From Antedon bifida (Eukaryota > Echinodermata > Crinoidea > Comatulida > Antedonidae): a stretch of 64,000 bases of DNA. The notes under the pieces were generated by a model that worked only from the letters and a program-made list of their open reading frames with translations, was not told the origin of the DNA and did not search any database. Shown in pieces: positions 51,801-64,000 of this stretch. Location of the stretch: contig OY727098.1 in the NCBI GenBank assembly GCA_963402885.1, positions 124,001 to 188,000 on the forward strand, in the 5' to 3' direction. The translations under genes and the position numbers were made by a program. Position 1 is the first letter of the stretch; each line of letters begins with the position of its first letter.

Positions 51801-54800
51801 ACTAGATAAGTTGGTATACAGGTCTGATTGAATGAATGATGGATAGTCATATCTGTATGTATGTTGGTAGATATTAATAATGTTATATGCTTCTATATTT
51901 TTCACAACCAAGATTTATACTTATACGGCAAACAATAAAGCATCACAAATGATAAAATACTAAAAATAAACATCATATAAATAAAACATCAGAAATATAG
52001 TGCTTAACAAATGCTTAATTTGAGATGGAAGAATGTTAAATGCCACATATCCCACAATTTACAAATGCCTACAGCAAAAATAAAAATACATTAAAACATA
52101 GCCATACATTTTACATTTTATTTTTAATAATATTTTTTTTTTTGCATGTAAACAACACAGTAATTGCTATAGCCTACCTTAAAATAAATAATAAAAATGA
52201 ATACAATAAATTAGAAATACAAATTTGAAGATTTGAAGATTTTGCAGAATGAACAAGATAATGAAAGCATACCTCATCGTTCTTTGTAATATCAAATGAG
52301 TGAATGTTAATATGTCTTGATAATTTTTCACTTGTTAATGAAGATACTGTCAGGTACTTGAAACTGAATTGCAGATTCAATTCTGGCCAGAACTCTGCTA
52401 CAGTCTAAAGAAATATAATAACACAAATTAGTTAGTTACAATACTTATATACAATATTATAATAACAATAAGAATACTTAAATGAATGGAGAGGATAAGG
52501 AGAGAAAGGATAAATAACCACAACATTGGGAGAGGCTTAACTACAACATAAGCCTTATGCACAGGTTAGTATAGTGATAAAATGATCTTAGATAATACAT
52601 ACACTATCTCGGTTCACCATGTCAGTGAGAACGACAATAGCCCGTGAGTTGTAGTCAACCACCATTCTCCAAAAGTCTTCAATAGTGTTTTCCATCGGAG
52701 TTTGAGTACCAATAAACATGTCCTTTTTATCAAAACTCTGAAAATAAAAAAAGACAAGATAAGATCCACCATTCTTACCTTTCAACCATGCATTCTAACA
52801 TTGTAAATATTATGATGTAGATATAGATATAGATATAATTTTAATTTGTTACAGAGGGTTCTGGATATCTGGATATATCAGCTACAGAACAGCTGGAATA
52901 TTCAGCTTGTGGATTTATAAGCTACAAAGTAGCTGGGATATCTTACCCCTGGATATTTTACTTACATCAAAGAAGGAAGCATTTATGTAATCTGATGGTC
53001 CATCTTCACCTGGAGTCATAATGAATGGTCGATTACGGTCAACTAAACAAGACAAATTATCCATAATTAAATGTCGCACATGGTAAGGCATAAATGTAGA
53101 CATATAATAACCATCCTATTTATTTCTTTCAAGGGATGTTCTTGTGATAGCTTAAACATAACAAATATCTTTAAACATGAATGTGCATCAAAAATTCTTA
53201 CGGTTAATATTTAAACATTTGGACATCATCAACTATCATTGACCCCATATACACTTATAATTTGGGCAATCACAGGACAGGGCCTGGGTCCAGGAACAGC
53301 TTTTATGCTTGGGCCGCCAGTTTATGCAGTGAACCGTGGCCAACACACTGGATTAGGCTCAATCAATTAAATTTGGACCCAGTCCTGGAGCAACCCAGTA
53401 CCCAATTGTAAGTGTAAATGGGGTCTTTAAACAGTTGCCAATTAAATGGGGCAACCCCGGTAAAATATTATGAAATAAAATTAAATGTATCCCAGGAAAC
53501 AATTGCTCAACTTCCTGACAAAAAAATTATGAAAAAAATGAAAGTAATAGACTGAACCTACAAGGCACCAAATCAGGATATCTGTTTTTGTCTCTGTTTT
53601 CAGGTCGGAATCCACCAGTAATTTTATGACCACCAAGAATTGATGATAAACCTTGAAGTGCCTGATAAACAAATCAAATAATTGGTTTAATATAAAGTTG
53701 CAATGACCATACAGGTAAAGGGTACATTCAAAAGATGTACAAGGTTTTTTTTCAATAGTGCAGATGAGTAAATTTGATACACAAAAAAATACTTCTGTAG
53801 TTGCAATCCAATGAGAAGTCAATTCTGAAATCTAAGAATTAAAGGTACATCGCATGTCAATTCTGAAACCTTATGTTATGTTGGAGGTACATCAGAATTA
53901 CATCAGAGTTAACAGAGGTATAAGGGGGGTAACTGATCACATACGTTGGTTGTAACTCAGATATGATTCAGATTAGCTTAACTCTGTTTCATGTACTCTA
54001 GTGTGTGTGAACATTTACAGTATTATGTTCTTATCAATGTGCAATATGCTCATATTCAAGTTGATTCTTTTAAATTGTTTGTCAAGACAAGGAGTTATTC
54101 TAGATGCCCTCATGGTTAAGGTTTTGGTTTTTTATATGTACCTTACATCCATAATCATTTTTAAAAATAAACTTACTTCAAACTCATCTGCAATATATGA
54201 CTTTTTAGACTTGGGGTTGATAGCCCTGAGTTTCTGGTAATGTTCTTTGAAGTCTGATGCAGCACGTGATGTGTCTCCAAAGAGAACAAACTCTAGAATA
54301 GTGTTATATACAAACAAGTACTGCAACTACAAAAAAAAACAAAAACATTTGGAACATTGTTTTTTTCAGGATACTAAAAGCTGGTTTTATCTTGTGTAAA
54401 GTAATTTTCTGATTTATCAATCATATAAATATATAGCTTAAAAGTAAATATCATCATCTTAAACGATAATCGTCATTAGACATTGCACGTCTCACTTGTG
54501 TCCGCCACTCTGTATGTTTTTAAGCAAGCATGTGTAAAGGTCCACATGTAAAATGTTCTGTTTCCTTTTTTTATGTTTGCCATACATTTTTTTTTCGGTC
54601 TTCATTTTGGTCTTTTAGTCCAAAAGTAAAACTAGTGATGAACAATATATCAAAATTAAGTTAATGTAAATCTAGTTAATATAGTAGTTACCGGTGTTTG
54701 AACCATGTTTGGTCTGCGTTCACGCATATCTTTCACAAATTCTAGAATGTTAATCTCTCCAGTTTCAGTTGCCATTTTCATCATAGCGTCAATTGCTATT

Positions 54801-57800
54801 ATCGCTCCTGTTCTACCAGCACCAGCACTATAAGAAATAATTTACATTACATTATATACATTGCATGTGATGAAGTATAACCTCATGCTTGAATGGACCC
54901 TCTTCAATCTGACTAAAAAAACTCTTGTCTTCATATCAACTTGCAATATTACATTTATAGTTTATTTATTTACATTTTATCAACCTGATCAACGTCATGC
55001 ATAATTAATATATTATATTTTTCTCTTATATTAAAAAACTTTAAAATCTATTACTTATTGTCCTATTACCTGCAATGTACTAATATTGGTCCAGCATTTG
55101 ATGGCGTTTCGTTGTGTATAACATTTAACATATTGATGACTGGTGATGATGATCGAGGTATGTTCTTATCTGGCCATACAAAGAAGTGGTATTGCTTAAC
55201 AAATCTTATTTCTGTACCCTGAAAAATAATTTATGAGGAAATTAACAACACTAGTAAAAAACTAGGTAATACCACTACCACTTTTTAACCAGTTTTCACA
55301 TGCACTCGTACAAATTGAATTGAATTTTGCTTGTAAAATTCAAATCAGCTGAGATCCAAACACAAATCAATCTGAGACTACTATTTACAGCAATGTTAGA
55401 ACTGGTAATTTATAGAGTAATTTCCATACAGTTGCATATTAAATTGGTTTTTTTTTTAAATTACACTGGTCCATATTACAGTTTTTTTTTTTACAGTAAC
55501 CTGAAATATCTTACCTTCACTACTTTAAGTTTCCTTGTAAGATAAGATGTTTTAGAAGTTTCCTTCAAGAAAGAAACATTTAACTCTCCATATTTGTTTA
55601 CGTTTTCTGGCCAGTATTGTGTGCATTTATTCTACAAATATATATAAATAACAAATAAAAAACTGACAATTATAACCACAAAAATTGAAATGTATGTCAT
55701 TTCTATATTTCAGTAAAAAAAGCATTTTACAGTATTTAAAATCACATTCTGAATGTGGTAACAAATAAAATTTTTTTTTTACTTTTTAAGATAAAGTAAT
55801 ATATCGTAAAACCTCGAAAAGAAGTCTATCTCAAAAATGTATTTGGGGTTTTTTTGTGAAGCTCACCCAAGAGTCCTTAAGAAGAAGCTCATGGGCTTCA
55901 ATTAAAGGTTTTACGGTAAACAATATTTGTTTGTAATAATCTGCTACTCAAGTGATAGAATTCATGTTCAAGTCTAAGTTGCTGGTTCTTTCTTTTAAAA
56001 CAGAGGAACTCTCTTAAAATGAGAGGTTCACAAAACAATATCAATATGCAGGAGAATGCTTCAATCTAATGACAAACAAGATTTCATTGCAATTGATGCA
56101 GTGTAATCGTACTGATCTAGAAAGAAAAAAATAATTATACTACCTTCCCATCCTCAACTAGGTTTGCTGTCATGATAATAACAGACACATTCTCCTGCCA
56201 GATCATTCTCCAGAAGTCCACAACGGTTGATTTATTTGGTCCTTGTGCCGCAATGTATTCATTTTCCTTCACAAATCCCTATAAATGATTATGCAAAACA
56301 CACATGTTTCTAACTAAATATCTATTAATTAATTTAATGTTAATTAATGGAGAATGTATAGGCAAAACTGTTGTTTATCTATTTTAGGAATGAGATTGTT
56401 GCACCTATGCTGGATTAGAGCTGTGCAGGACAGAAAAGGATAGGCTCAGTCTCTGAGGAGACGTTTCTCTTGCTGAAATGATGATGAATACACAATATAT
56501 CTATTAATCAATCAAACACCCAAAACTGTTTCAGACCATTGAATTGACATACCTTAATAAAGCAAGCATTGATGTAATCAGAATATGGATTGTCATTTAT
56601 CACATCAAGGACAACACGATGCTCATCATCTAAATAAGAAATATTTTTATTTTACATTCATAAAAATAATTATTATAATTCATGATATTTGATCATTGTT
56701 GAATTATATGTTGAATTTATTACATTTTTAGTGCAAAGGCCGTGTTTGATTTCTCAAACAACTGATAATCATTGGAATATAACTGTCTAAATATATTTAT
56801 TTTATATCTACATGTTCTGCATAAATAATATATTCATCAAGAATCCCACAGGATAAAAATACACAGGGCTAGAATATTTCCCAGAGTCGCAAATACTTAC
56901 AAGGAATAACATTGCGATAACGATTCTTGGTTGCATTATTTGATTCCAGACCAACAGACTTACGAGCATCGGTTTTAATACCTTCCGGAAGAGACTAAAA
57001 ACAAAACCAAATTTCAAAGTTCTGCTAAATTCTTACACAATATCCTATTTTATACCAAACATCCATGACTTTATATTAAACATGTCAAACACAATACAAA
57101 TCAAAATCTATATTGGCAAAAATCAAAAGAAACACTGTGCCAGTTATGAATATTTTAGCAAATGCATTTTGACTGTGACACTTACTTGACTGTGGCAGAA
57201 TATAACTTCAGTATGTAGAGTAGGGTAATGATATTGAAAATTAATATTGGTGTTTCTAAAATAAATTTAATGTAATCTGTGCACACATCATTAACAATGG
57301 CTCTCATGTGAGCATACATTATCATGCTAGTACGTTTTTTATACAAACTGTGTGACAACTACTTCAGTGATTATTAAATAAAATAAGATTTCTTTCAATA
57401 TTTTACCTCCCATTCTTGCGTAAGTTGTTCATTTGCTTTCTTCTCCTCAATATACTCTGCTAGTTTGTGTATTGGTATCGCAAGCTGTATGAAATCTTGG
57501 ATTACATATGGATCAGGATCAGGTGTATAGTTGGAATAATCCTCTGTAACAAAAACCATAACACATTCTTGATGCAATAATCTATTAGAAGTTTACATTA
57601 TCTCATTTGGCTGAAAACATGATACCATGTTACCCATTGATTTACAACATGATACCTACTTATCCATTTGCCTCACCACAACATGGTTAAATATTTATAT
57701 GTATACCGTTTACCTTGATTGTTAGTGGCTCCTAGAGCAAGTAGCTCATTATTGGTCTGCTCAGGTTCCTTGCCAGATCTTAGCCCATTTGGTGCTGACA

Positions 57801-60800
57801 TGGGGATAACTCCTGGACTCTTTATGTTTTGTCTTTTTGATCGCCTATGTACAAAAAGGTAAATGACTTTTAATTTTTTGCAGTACAATTCAATTTTTTT
57901 TAAATACATCAAAATGAAAACATTTTTCTACACAAGTACAGTTAAAACGGTGTACTAATAATACATATGATTAGCGTATTGGTGCATAGAAATAAATTAT
58001 TATGACAAGTTAATAAATTGTCGGGTTTGAAGGCCAGACATTCTTTAAAAAGACAATGTTTCTTTGCTTCCAGAAATAAATGAGGTAATGTGAGGTGCTG
58101 TGATAGACAACCTCACAATTTAACCTTACTTACATTTTCCAAACCAGTACAACAGCAACAATCAAGAGAAAAAGAACACCAACCAAAACAATCACAATTA
58201 TCATTACAGAACTACTACCGTCTGTATTTTCAGTATCATCTGAATTTCCAGGATTACTTGTAGTCTCTGTAAACAAAGAAGTCTAGCAGAATTATAACTA
58301 TGCATGTATTATATGATATATGCCTATACAAGGACAAATATAAATTTAAATAGAGAATAGTGCTAGTAGCAGAATTGCCACTACATTAAAAATATGATGC
58401 ATGTTTGATATTAAAATCAAGTTTTCATTTTTAACATCACTTGTTAAACTTATTCTGGAGTTACAGTTACAGATATCAACATTGTTACTGACTCACTGTC
58501 TAAACATTTTTAATTGCAAACCTTACCAATTATAGAAACTGTAAATTTACAACTTCCTGTATTACCAGCAGTATCCATAGCAGTACAAGTAACATCAGTT
58601 GAACCAATATCAAATGATGAACCAGAAGATGGAGTACAAGTAGCTGACAGACCAGTATCAATTTTGTCAGTGACTGAGGGGTCATTCCAGGTCACAGTTG
58701 TACTTGTACTTTCTTCGAAATTATCAGGACATGTTACTGTTGGTGTCCCAGCATCTTTAAAAAGATTTTCTTAGATTAAGATATTTAAAAGTGATTTGAG
58801 ACTATACTACAGTAAACCCACTTTGTCCCGGGATATATGATCAGTCTCCAAATCATATTTGGCTATATTTTGAATCATGCCCCTCACCCTAGTTAACATC
58901 TGTATGCTAGACTTTTTCTAAAAAATGTATTTCAAAATAAAAAAAAAGATTCTTTATAGCACATCTTTATTTTGAGCATAATAAGTTTTTTTTTGTTTTA
59001 TATATCATATTTTTATGCAACCTCACTCCAAAGCCTCATAAAGTATTGTCTATAATTGATTTGATTACAAAGGATGAAATATTATCTATTGAAAAACAGA
59101 GAATAATCTTTTATGCTACAATTACCATTCAAGCTAGAATAGGTCATGATTCCTTTCTAAAAAATAAGAGTACTTACCATTGACATTAACTGTAAAGGTA
59201 CACTCTCCTGTGTTACCGTCAGTATCCATAGCATTACAAGTAACATTAGTTGAACCAATATTAAATAATGAACCAGAAGGTGTAGTACAAGCAGCTGACA
59301 GAGTATCAACATTGTCAATGACTGAGAGGTCGTCCCAGGTCACTTCAGTTTGGCCTGTATTTGTATCCATGGTTATATCATTGGGGCAAGATACACTGGG
59401 AGTTCCATCTTATAGAAGAAATAAATACCATCAATATCAATTCGTTTTGTAATTTAAATATATATTCTTCTATCTGCTGGGGAGATTACCTAATTTTAAT
59501 AAAAAAAATCTTCCTTCTTTATTGAATGTTTCTTTACAATATATTTTATGTACAATTCCAATTTAATAGTTATTGTCAGATACTTATATTCATCTGCACA
59601 TTCAATGTCCATTTTTACAATCATCTTTGTCTTATTATAAACTCAATATTATTTTGTAGTCTTACCTGTTTCACATCTGGTTCCGGTATAGGGACTTGTA
59701 CATGTACATGTGTAAAATGAACCACCATTGTTACAAGTACCACGGTTGAAACATGGAAAACTTTGACAAGGATTGTTTTCTGAAAAAGGTTGAATTTCTA
59801 CAGTCTAAACTTATTTATTGTTCAGTGATATACAAATAATGAACGTCTATAAGTTGGATGGTGAGAATAGAGTTTTATAGACTTATTATTTGATTAGACA
59901 GTTTTTTATCTTGTATGAAAAATTTTTGCTTACGAAAAATATTTTTTACGATTACTTTAGAAATCAAACAGTGCCGCCTATTTTGCAATTCTGCCGGGAT
60001 GATAAAAGAGTGTGAATCGGAATTGCAACGGAAGTACATTTTTGAAGAAATATATGTACTAATTTAGAAAATAAAAAGCATTTCAATTAGCTTTGGATCG
60101 TTTGTATGATTTTTATTAATTAATGGGAACAACTCATTGAAAAAAAAACCAGAATTAGCCTAGATCAGTTTCAGTTGCCTGGCGAAAGTTTCGTAATGGC
60201 CTAGGCCTACAGTAGAAGATTCTTTGGTCGTCCGTAATTACCACTACAGTAGGCATGTTTATAAAATTTAAATAGATACAATATTTAATTTATTATAAAC
60301 AATCAAATATATATATAATTGTTTTGCAATGTAAATATGTTACAAATAACCAAATCAATGTTACTGTAATGTGAATCAATATAGGCCTACCTTTTATTCA
60401 ATCTAATTCAAATGATAGGAATCTATTTAGATGTTATATAAAACAAATAATGATGTTTATATTTGTGGAATGCAACAAATAATGCTATGACGTGAATGAT
60501 GAAAGGTTATATTTCAACAGTTTAAAATGTGAAAAATAAGTTGATTCTAATAGTATAAGCTGCACGCTATAAATTCAAACATGCATTGCACATGGATTAA
60601 AATTTTCGTTTTTCTTCTGTAATTCACCCACTTTTCGATTGATCGTGAAGGCCAAAACAAATGGAAGAATTGTAACTTTTCAGCGAAAATACCAATTTGT
60701 ATTTAAACGGATTCTGGCAAAAACAGAAAGACAATTAATGCAGCAACTAGACAACATCAGGCTAGACCTATAGCTAGCGTTCGATGTTGAAATATACCTT

Positions 60801-62012
60801 TTCATCATTCACCTCATGGCATTATTTGTACCATTCCACGAATATAAACATTATTTTTTGTATACTATTTAACAAGGCAGAACATTTCATCGATAAACAC
60901 GAAAGAATACAATCAGTTGTGTAATAAAAATTAATTAGATATTAAAAAACATAGCGTTTTTAATTTCTGTATGTTTCAGTATGCAACTTCAGTTAATGTG
61001 ATTTGGCTGTTTCTAATATTTATTTTGTAGACTTACCAGTTTCACATGTGGTTCCAGTATAGAGGCTTGGACATGTACATATGTAAGATATACCAGAGAT
61101 AGTACAAGTACCACCATTGACACATGGAGAACTGTTACATGGACTGTAAACTGAAAACAAATATGAATTTCAATTGTATTGTTGTAAAAAGATAAATTCA
61201 CTATATTTTTGTTTTGTAATATTAATAATCACTTAATAATCAACTATATACATATGATCACCTTGAAAAAAGTATGGTTTCAAGGTTTCAAGGTGCTCCT
61301 ACATGGCAGTATTCTAAAAAAAGCCCAGTTAACAAAACATTAACACTATAGTACTTAGTGAGCTTGGGATGGTATACAAAAGGAGACAGTAATTTAACAG
61401 TACATGATGGTTGTTGAATGGCTTGGTGGGCGTACTGTGTTAGCCATACCTGTAGGTCTTAGGCAGCCTTAAAAGAATGAATTAAAAAAACACCTAATAA
61501 AAACCTTAAAAGGAGCTTACGAGGATGTTCATTTTAAATTTTAAATTAAATAAATCTAGATCTATTCACAGTCTACACATATATAGGTTTTAGTTAATTT
61601 TTCAACAAAAATAAATTACAATCTGCATACGCTTCGTACTGGTCAGTCATTTATTGTTGGAAAGTTTAAAAATGACGTCATAAACTTTGCTCCGTCTATC
61701 AGACCAAACCGAAAGTAGACTAAAGACAGTACTGGGCTCTTCAACATGTGGAAATTAATATTTTGTATTACCACATCCTTTCGTCTAGTGTCTCCTTTTG
61801 CCTACCGTCCTAAACACTCAAGTTTACTCTGCATTGTAAACATTGGTGTATATTAACATATCACAACTATGTTGGTTTTAATATAACCTTAAACTTACCT
61901 GTTTCACACATGGTTCCAGTATAGAAACTTGTACATGTACATGAGTAAGATGTAGCTAAATTGTTACAAGTACCACCGTTGAGACATGGAGAACTTTTAC
62001 ATGGACTGTTTG
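48899..62012 (-). CDS. Receptor-type protein tyrosine phosphatase with EGF and HYR modules (5' part outside window)
   Basis: Twenty-two minus-strand exons: 62012-61899, 61150-61037, 59779-59666 (three EGF-like); 59408-59178, 58754-58527 (two HYR); 58266-58134 (membrane helix, [20 protein letters not shown]); 57844-57714, 57543-57407 (juxtamembrane); 56994-56901, 56629-56553, 56278-56144, 55631-55515, 55218-55070, 54827-54692, 54326-54177 (D1); 53661-53562, 53042-52966, 52737-52603, 52404-52273, 50032-49881, 49465-49330, 49000-48899 (D2 to stop). About 963 aa are encoded here. D1 looks active: [13 protein letters not shown] loop (FVWPDKNIP), [18 protein letters not shown]. In D2 the WPD Asp is Ala (GWPANSF) and the signature is MCLDGLGRTG: Cys and Arg stay, His is lost. 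D2 is therefore probably a regulatory pseudophosphatase. Family knowledge: D1 dephosphorylates tyrosines at the plasma membrane. The acceptor at 50033 is purine-rich and uncertain (50026 is the alternative). The signal peptide lies outside the window. Which vertebrate PTPR class it matches cannot be decided by eye. Confidence 0.92.
50880..51412 (+). repeat. 12-bp minisatellite (TTGATATAAATG)
   Basis: About 44 units of TTGATATAAATG with variants TTGCTATAAATG and TGGATATAAATA, in an intron of the phosphatase gene between D2 exons. Periodic frames on both strands ([16 protein letters not shown]) are repeat translations. Confidence 0.95.
51555..51790. mobile_element. Palindromic element with a strong central hairpin
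   Basis: CTGCCTGTGGAAAC / CTC / GTTTCCACAGGCAG at about 51692-51722 is a perfect 14-bp inverted repeat with a 3-nt loop. Outer sequences TTTCCGCAACCAA (left) and TTGGCTGCGGAAA (right) are also inverted repeats. This suggests a small foldback element. It lies in an intron of the phosphatase gene. Confidence 0.55.
61350..61835. mobile_element. Possible inverted-repeat element
   Basis: GGGATGGTATACAAAAGGAG / ACAG at about 61368 and TGTCTCCTTTTGCCTACCGT / CCT at about 61791 are imperfect inverted repeats of about 24 bp, some 400 bp apart, between two EGF exons. No coding sequence is seen between them. Confidence 0.4.
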
Positions 62013-62247
62013 CTGAAAAAATGTTGAATTGATACAGTTTAAACTTATTTATTGATGATATTATAATTAATTAAATATTGTAATATATTATATACACTAT
62101 AATATTATCATACTGAGGTATAAAACTTTGGAATAAAATGATCTTTAATACTGGTGGTTTCATTGAATTGTAAATTTTACTATTTTTTTTTATCATTATC
62201 TGTATTCATTTTATTTAGGCCCTAGACCTAATGAATGTCTGGTTTAG

Positions 62248-63793
62248 TTTAAAGATGTATTGTCCCTTGAAACACAAAAAATGAAGGTCAAAATATTCTA
62301 AATTTAAATTGGCCATATCAAAGTAATATTAAAGTTATTCACTTTAAGCCGAAAATTTGAGCCAAGAATAACAAGTTTACGTAATTAACAGGTAAATTAA
62401 TTTGATTACATTTCGTAAGTAAACAAAGATTTCAAACCACGAGTATGCATTTATGCATGATGCTAAATAGGATTGTTTACAACTCGTCACAGTTGAGAAG
62501 GTGTTTTCACACAGATCACGAGGAGGTTTTATGATTATGCATACAGAGTAGCCAAACAAGCGCGTTGCGTTGTGAGAGATATGTTTTGTTCAAAAACTTT
62601 GACTGGCAGTCAAAGTTATTTTTTGAACAAAAAAACGTCTGTAATTTCAGTTAAAGGAAAGGAGCAACCTAATATTTTACCTAACTATTATAAAAGTAAC
62701 CCTACCAACTTAATATTCAGAACAATTTATGTTTAAATCGGATTTGTAGTTTTCTAGTAAACAGGATTTTAAAGCTGTTTTCAAGACATTTGAAAATCGC
62801 CATCTTGTGCTCATGGCAGCCTGTTTGTGACGTCAGATACGGCCGACGAACATTTTAAGATTCGCGGTTGCATTCGGCGCTTCTATTGGCTAAGTGAATC
62901 CGCTAATATGATTGGCTAATAACGCGACATGCGGTCATGCAGGACGGCGATGACACAGTATGAGCATGCGCTGACTTGGTAAACAAACCTTCGATCGATC
63001 TTTTCTTCTGCAAGCCAATTCGTAAATCTTTCAGCTATTGTTAATCTATTGTTACTTTTATTGCCTAGCTGTTTCAAATGGGATTTGGTAGGGGAATTAA
63101 CTGACAAACCTTCCAAACGGAGGCTGTTTGTTGACGATGCAGTGTCTACTTTATTTTTGTTCAACACGAGTTCTAGGCCTAGTGTAAGGCATACAGTACA
63201 GATACACTGGCCGCAAGTACACCTTTCTTCGACGGCTTGTTATGCTCGAGAATGTTCTTTTTTCCTCATCAGCACGATGCAAAACTAACTCCCTTTCTAT
63301 ATATTCTGGTTCCAAATTTTCTGAATTATAAAAACTCCAAGCCATATTCCGAAAATATTAAGTATGTTAGGCTATTTAATTGATTTTATTTATGGTTATA
63401 TCCCGCACTTCCATATTGAAATACTGTACTAAGACGATGGACGCTTGGATTTGCTTGAATGCGTCTACCTAATCTGACGTCACATAATTGCTCTTAACCT
63501 GTCAAAATGGCGCTGTTCAATTTTCGATATGTTGTCGTTTAAAAGTCTATTTTATAACTAAATTGCTTACTATTGTACATTGAACCATTGTAATCATGTT
63601 TTTATTACATTTATCTATAAGCACAGTGGCACATTTAGCCCAGGGTGTTCCTTTCCTTTAAATGATTTTTTTTTCGACTAATTTTTGGTGAAAGTTAATA
63701 ACTATTATGATACTTCAAAATGACCCACTTTTTTTCGAAATCTTTTTATTTTTATTTTTTTGGAATTAGTCAAAGGGACAATACATCTTTAAA
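62248..63793. mobile_element. Long inverted-repeat-bounded insertion, 1.5 kb
   Basis: The left end TTTAAAGATGTATTGTCCCT and the right end AGGGACAATACATCTTTAAA are exact inverted complements. Further matching inverted blocks lie inside each end: AAAGGAAAGGAGCAACC near 62654 against GGGTGTTCCTTTCCTTT near 63644, and TGTGACGTCAGAT near 62827 against ATCTGACGTCACA near 63472. The centre is GC-richer and holds a broken open frame (next entry). This looks like a larger relative of the MITE at 39894-40162. Confidence 0.6.
62989..63345 (-). pseudogene. Broken open frame inside the inverted-repeat insertion
   Basis: Reading from ATG at 63345, the minus strand gives MAWSFYNSENLEPEY and a charged stretch RADEEKRTFSSITSRRRK. 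That frame then reaches a stop at 63151. One frame over, the sequence stays open from just before the crossover: CTCGQCICTVC, then DTASSTNSLRLEGLSV and RFTNWLAEEKIDRR, ending at a possible splice donor AAG/GTTTGT (62989/62988). Either a frameshift split one exon, or these are two unrelated frames. The CxCxxCxCxxC cluster recalls a zinc-binding segment. I do not recognise the family. The position inside an inverted-repeat element suggests transposon-carried sequence. Confidence 0.35.
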
Positions 63794-64000
63794 TAGTATT
63801 TAAAAGTATTTTCTACTCGGATTTCACTCCATTTGTTACGTTTTATAATATCATGGAGCGGTTGTCAACTCATTAGGTTCATATAACCTATTGATTCTGT
63901 CAGAATCTTTATTTATTTATTTATTCTTTCCTTAGCACTATTTTGTCCGTCAATTATCTTGATATCAGTTTCATCTAGCTAAGTCAATTTTTCAGAGTTT

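Overview
This is an AT-rich window of an animal nuclear genome: spliced genes with GT-AG introns, tRNA-derived SINEs, non-LTR retrotransposon remnants, many short terminal-inverted-repeat elements and large minisatellites. The frequent word TAGGCCTA, the repeat style and the gene content suggest a deuterostome, most likely an echinoderm. That assignment is inferred from sequence style only.

Layout. 1-2488: AT-rich, no gene recognised. 2489-8280 (minus): complete SPATA6 orthologue, 11 coding exons, 493 aa. 8281-15228: shared upstream region of two head-to-head genes. It holds SINE copies, a CpG-richer stretch, two clusters of the palindrome TTGCGCAA and a 5'-truncated LINE between them. 15229-31042 (plus): complete TTLL7 tubulin polyglutamylase orthologue, 17 coding exons, 876 aa, with several minisatellites in its introns and one probable GC-AG intron. 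31043-36165: intergenic, with a 1.1-kb array of a 41-bp unit.

36166-38624 and 40648-43618 (minus): two tandem paralogues for small cysteine-rich single-pass membrane proteins (324 and 307 aa). They share exon number, intron phases and cysteine spacing. I do not recognise the family, and it is the best candidate here for something undescribed. 43975-45560: a satellite of about 184-bp units joined by a perfect palindrome. 48899-62012 (minus, 5' end outside the window): a receptor protein tyrosine phosphatase with three EGF-like and two HYR modules, a membrane helix, an intact D1 phosphatase domain and a D2 domain with altered catalytic loops. 62248-63793: a 1.5-kb interval bounded by inverted repeats, with a broken open frame inside.

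Function. SPATA6 (sperm neck and axoneme) and TTLL7 (axonemal and neuronal polyglutamylation) are both linked to cilia or flagella and lie head to head. An RFX-type X-box with an adjacent forkhead site lies upstream of the TTLL7 start. The right half looks like cell-surface biology. Coding models were built by hand from splice sites, frame and family resemblance. Every intron phase in the four models closes.
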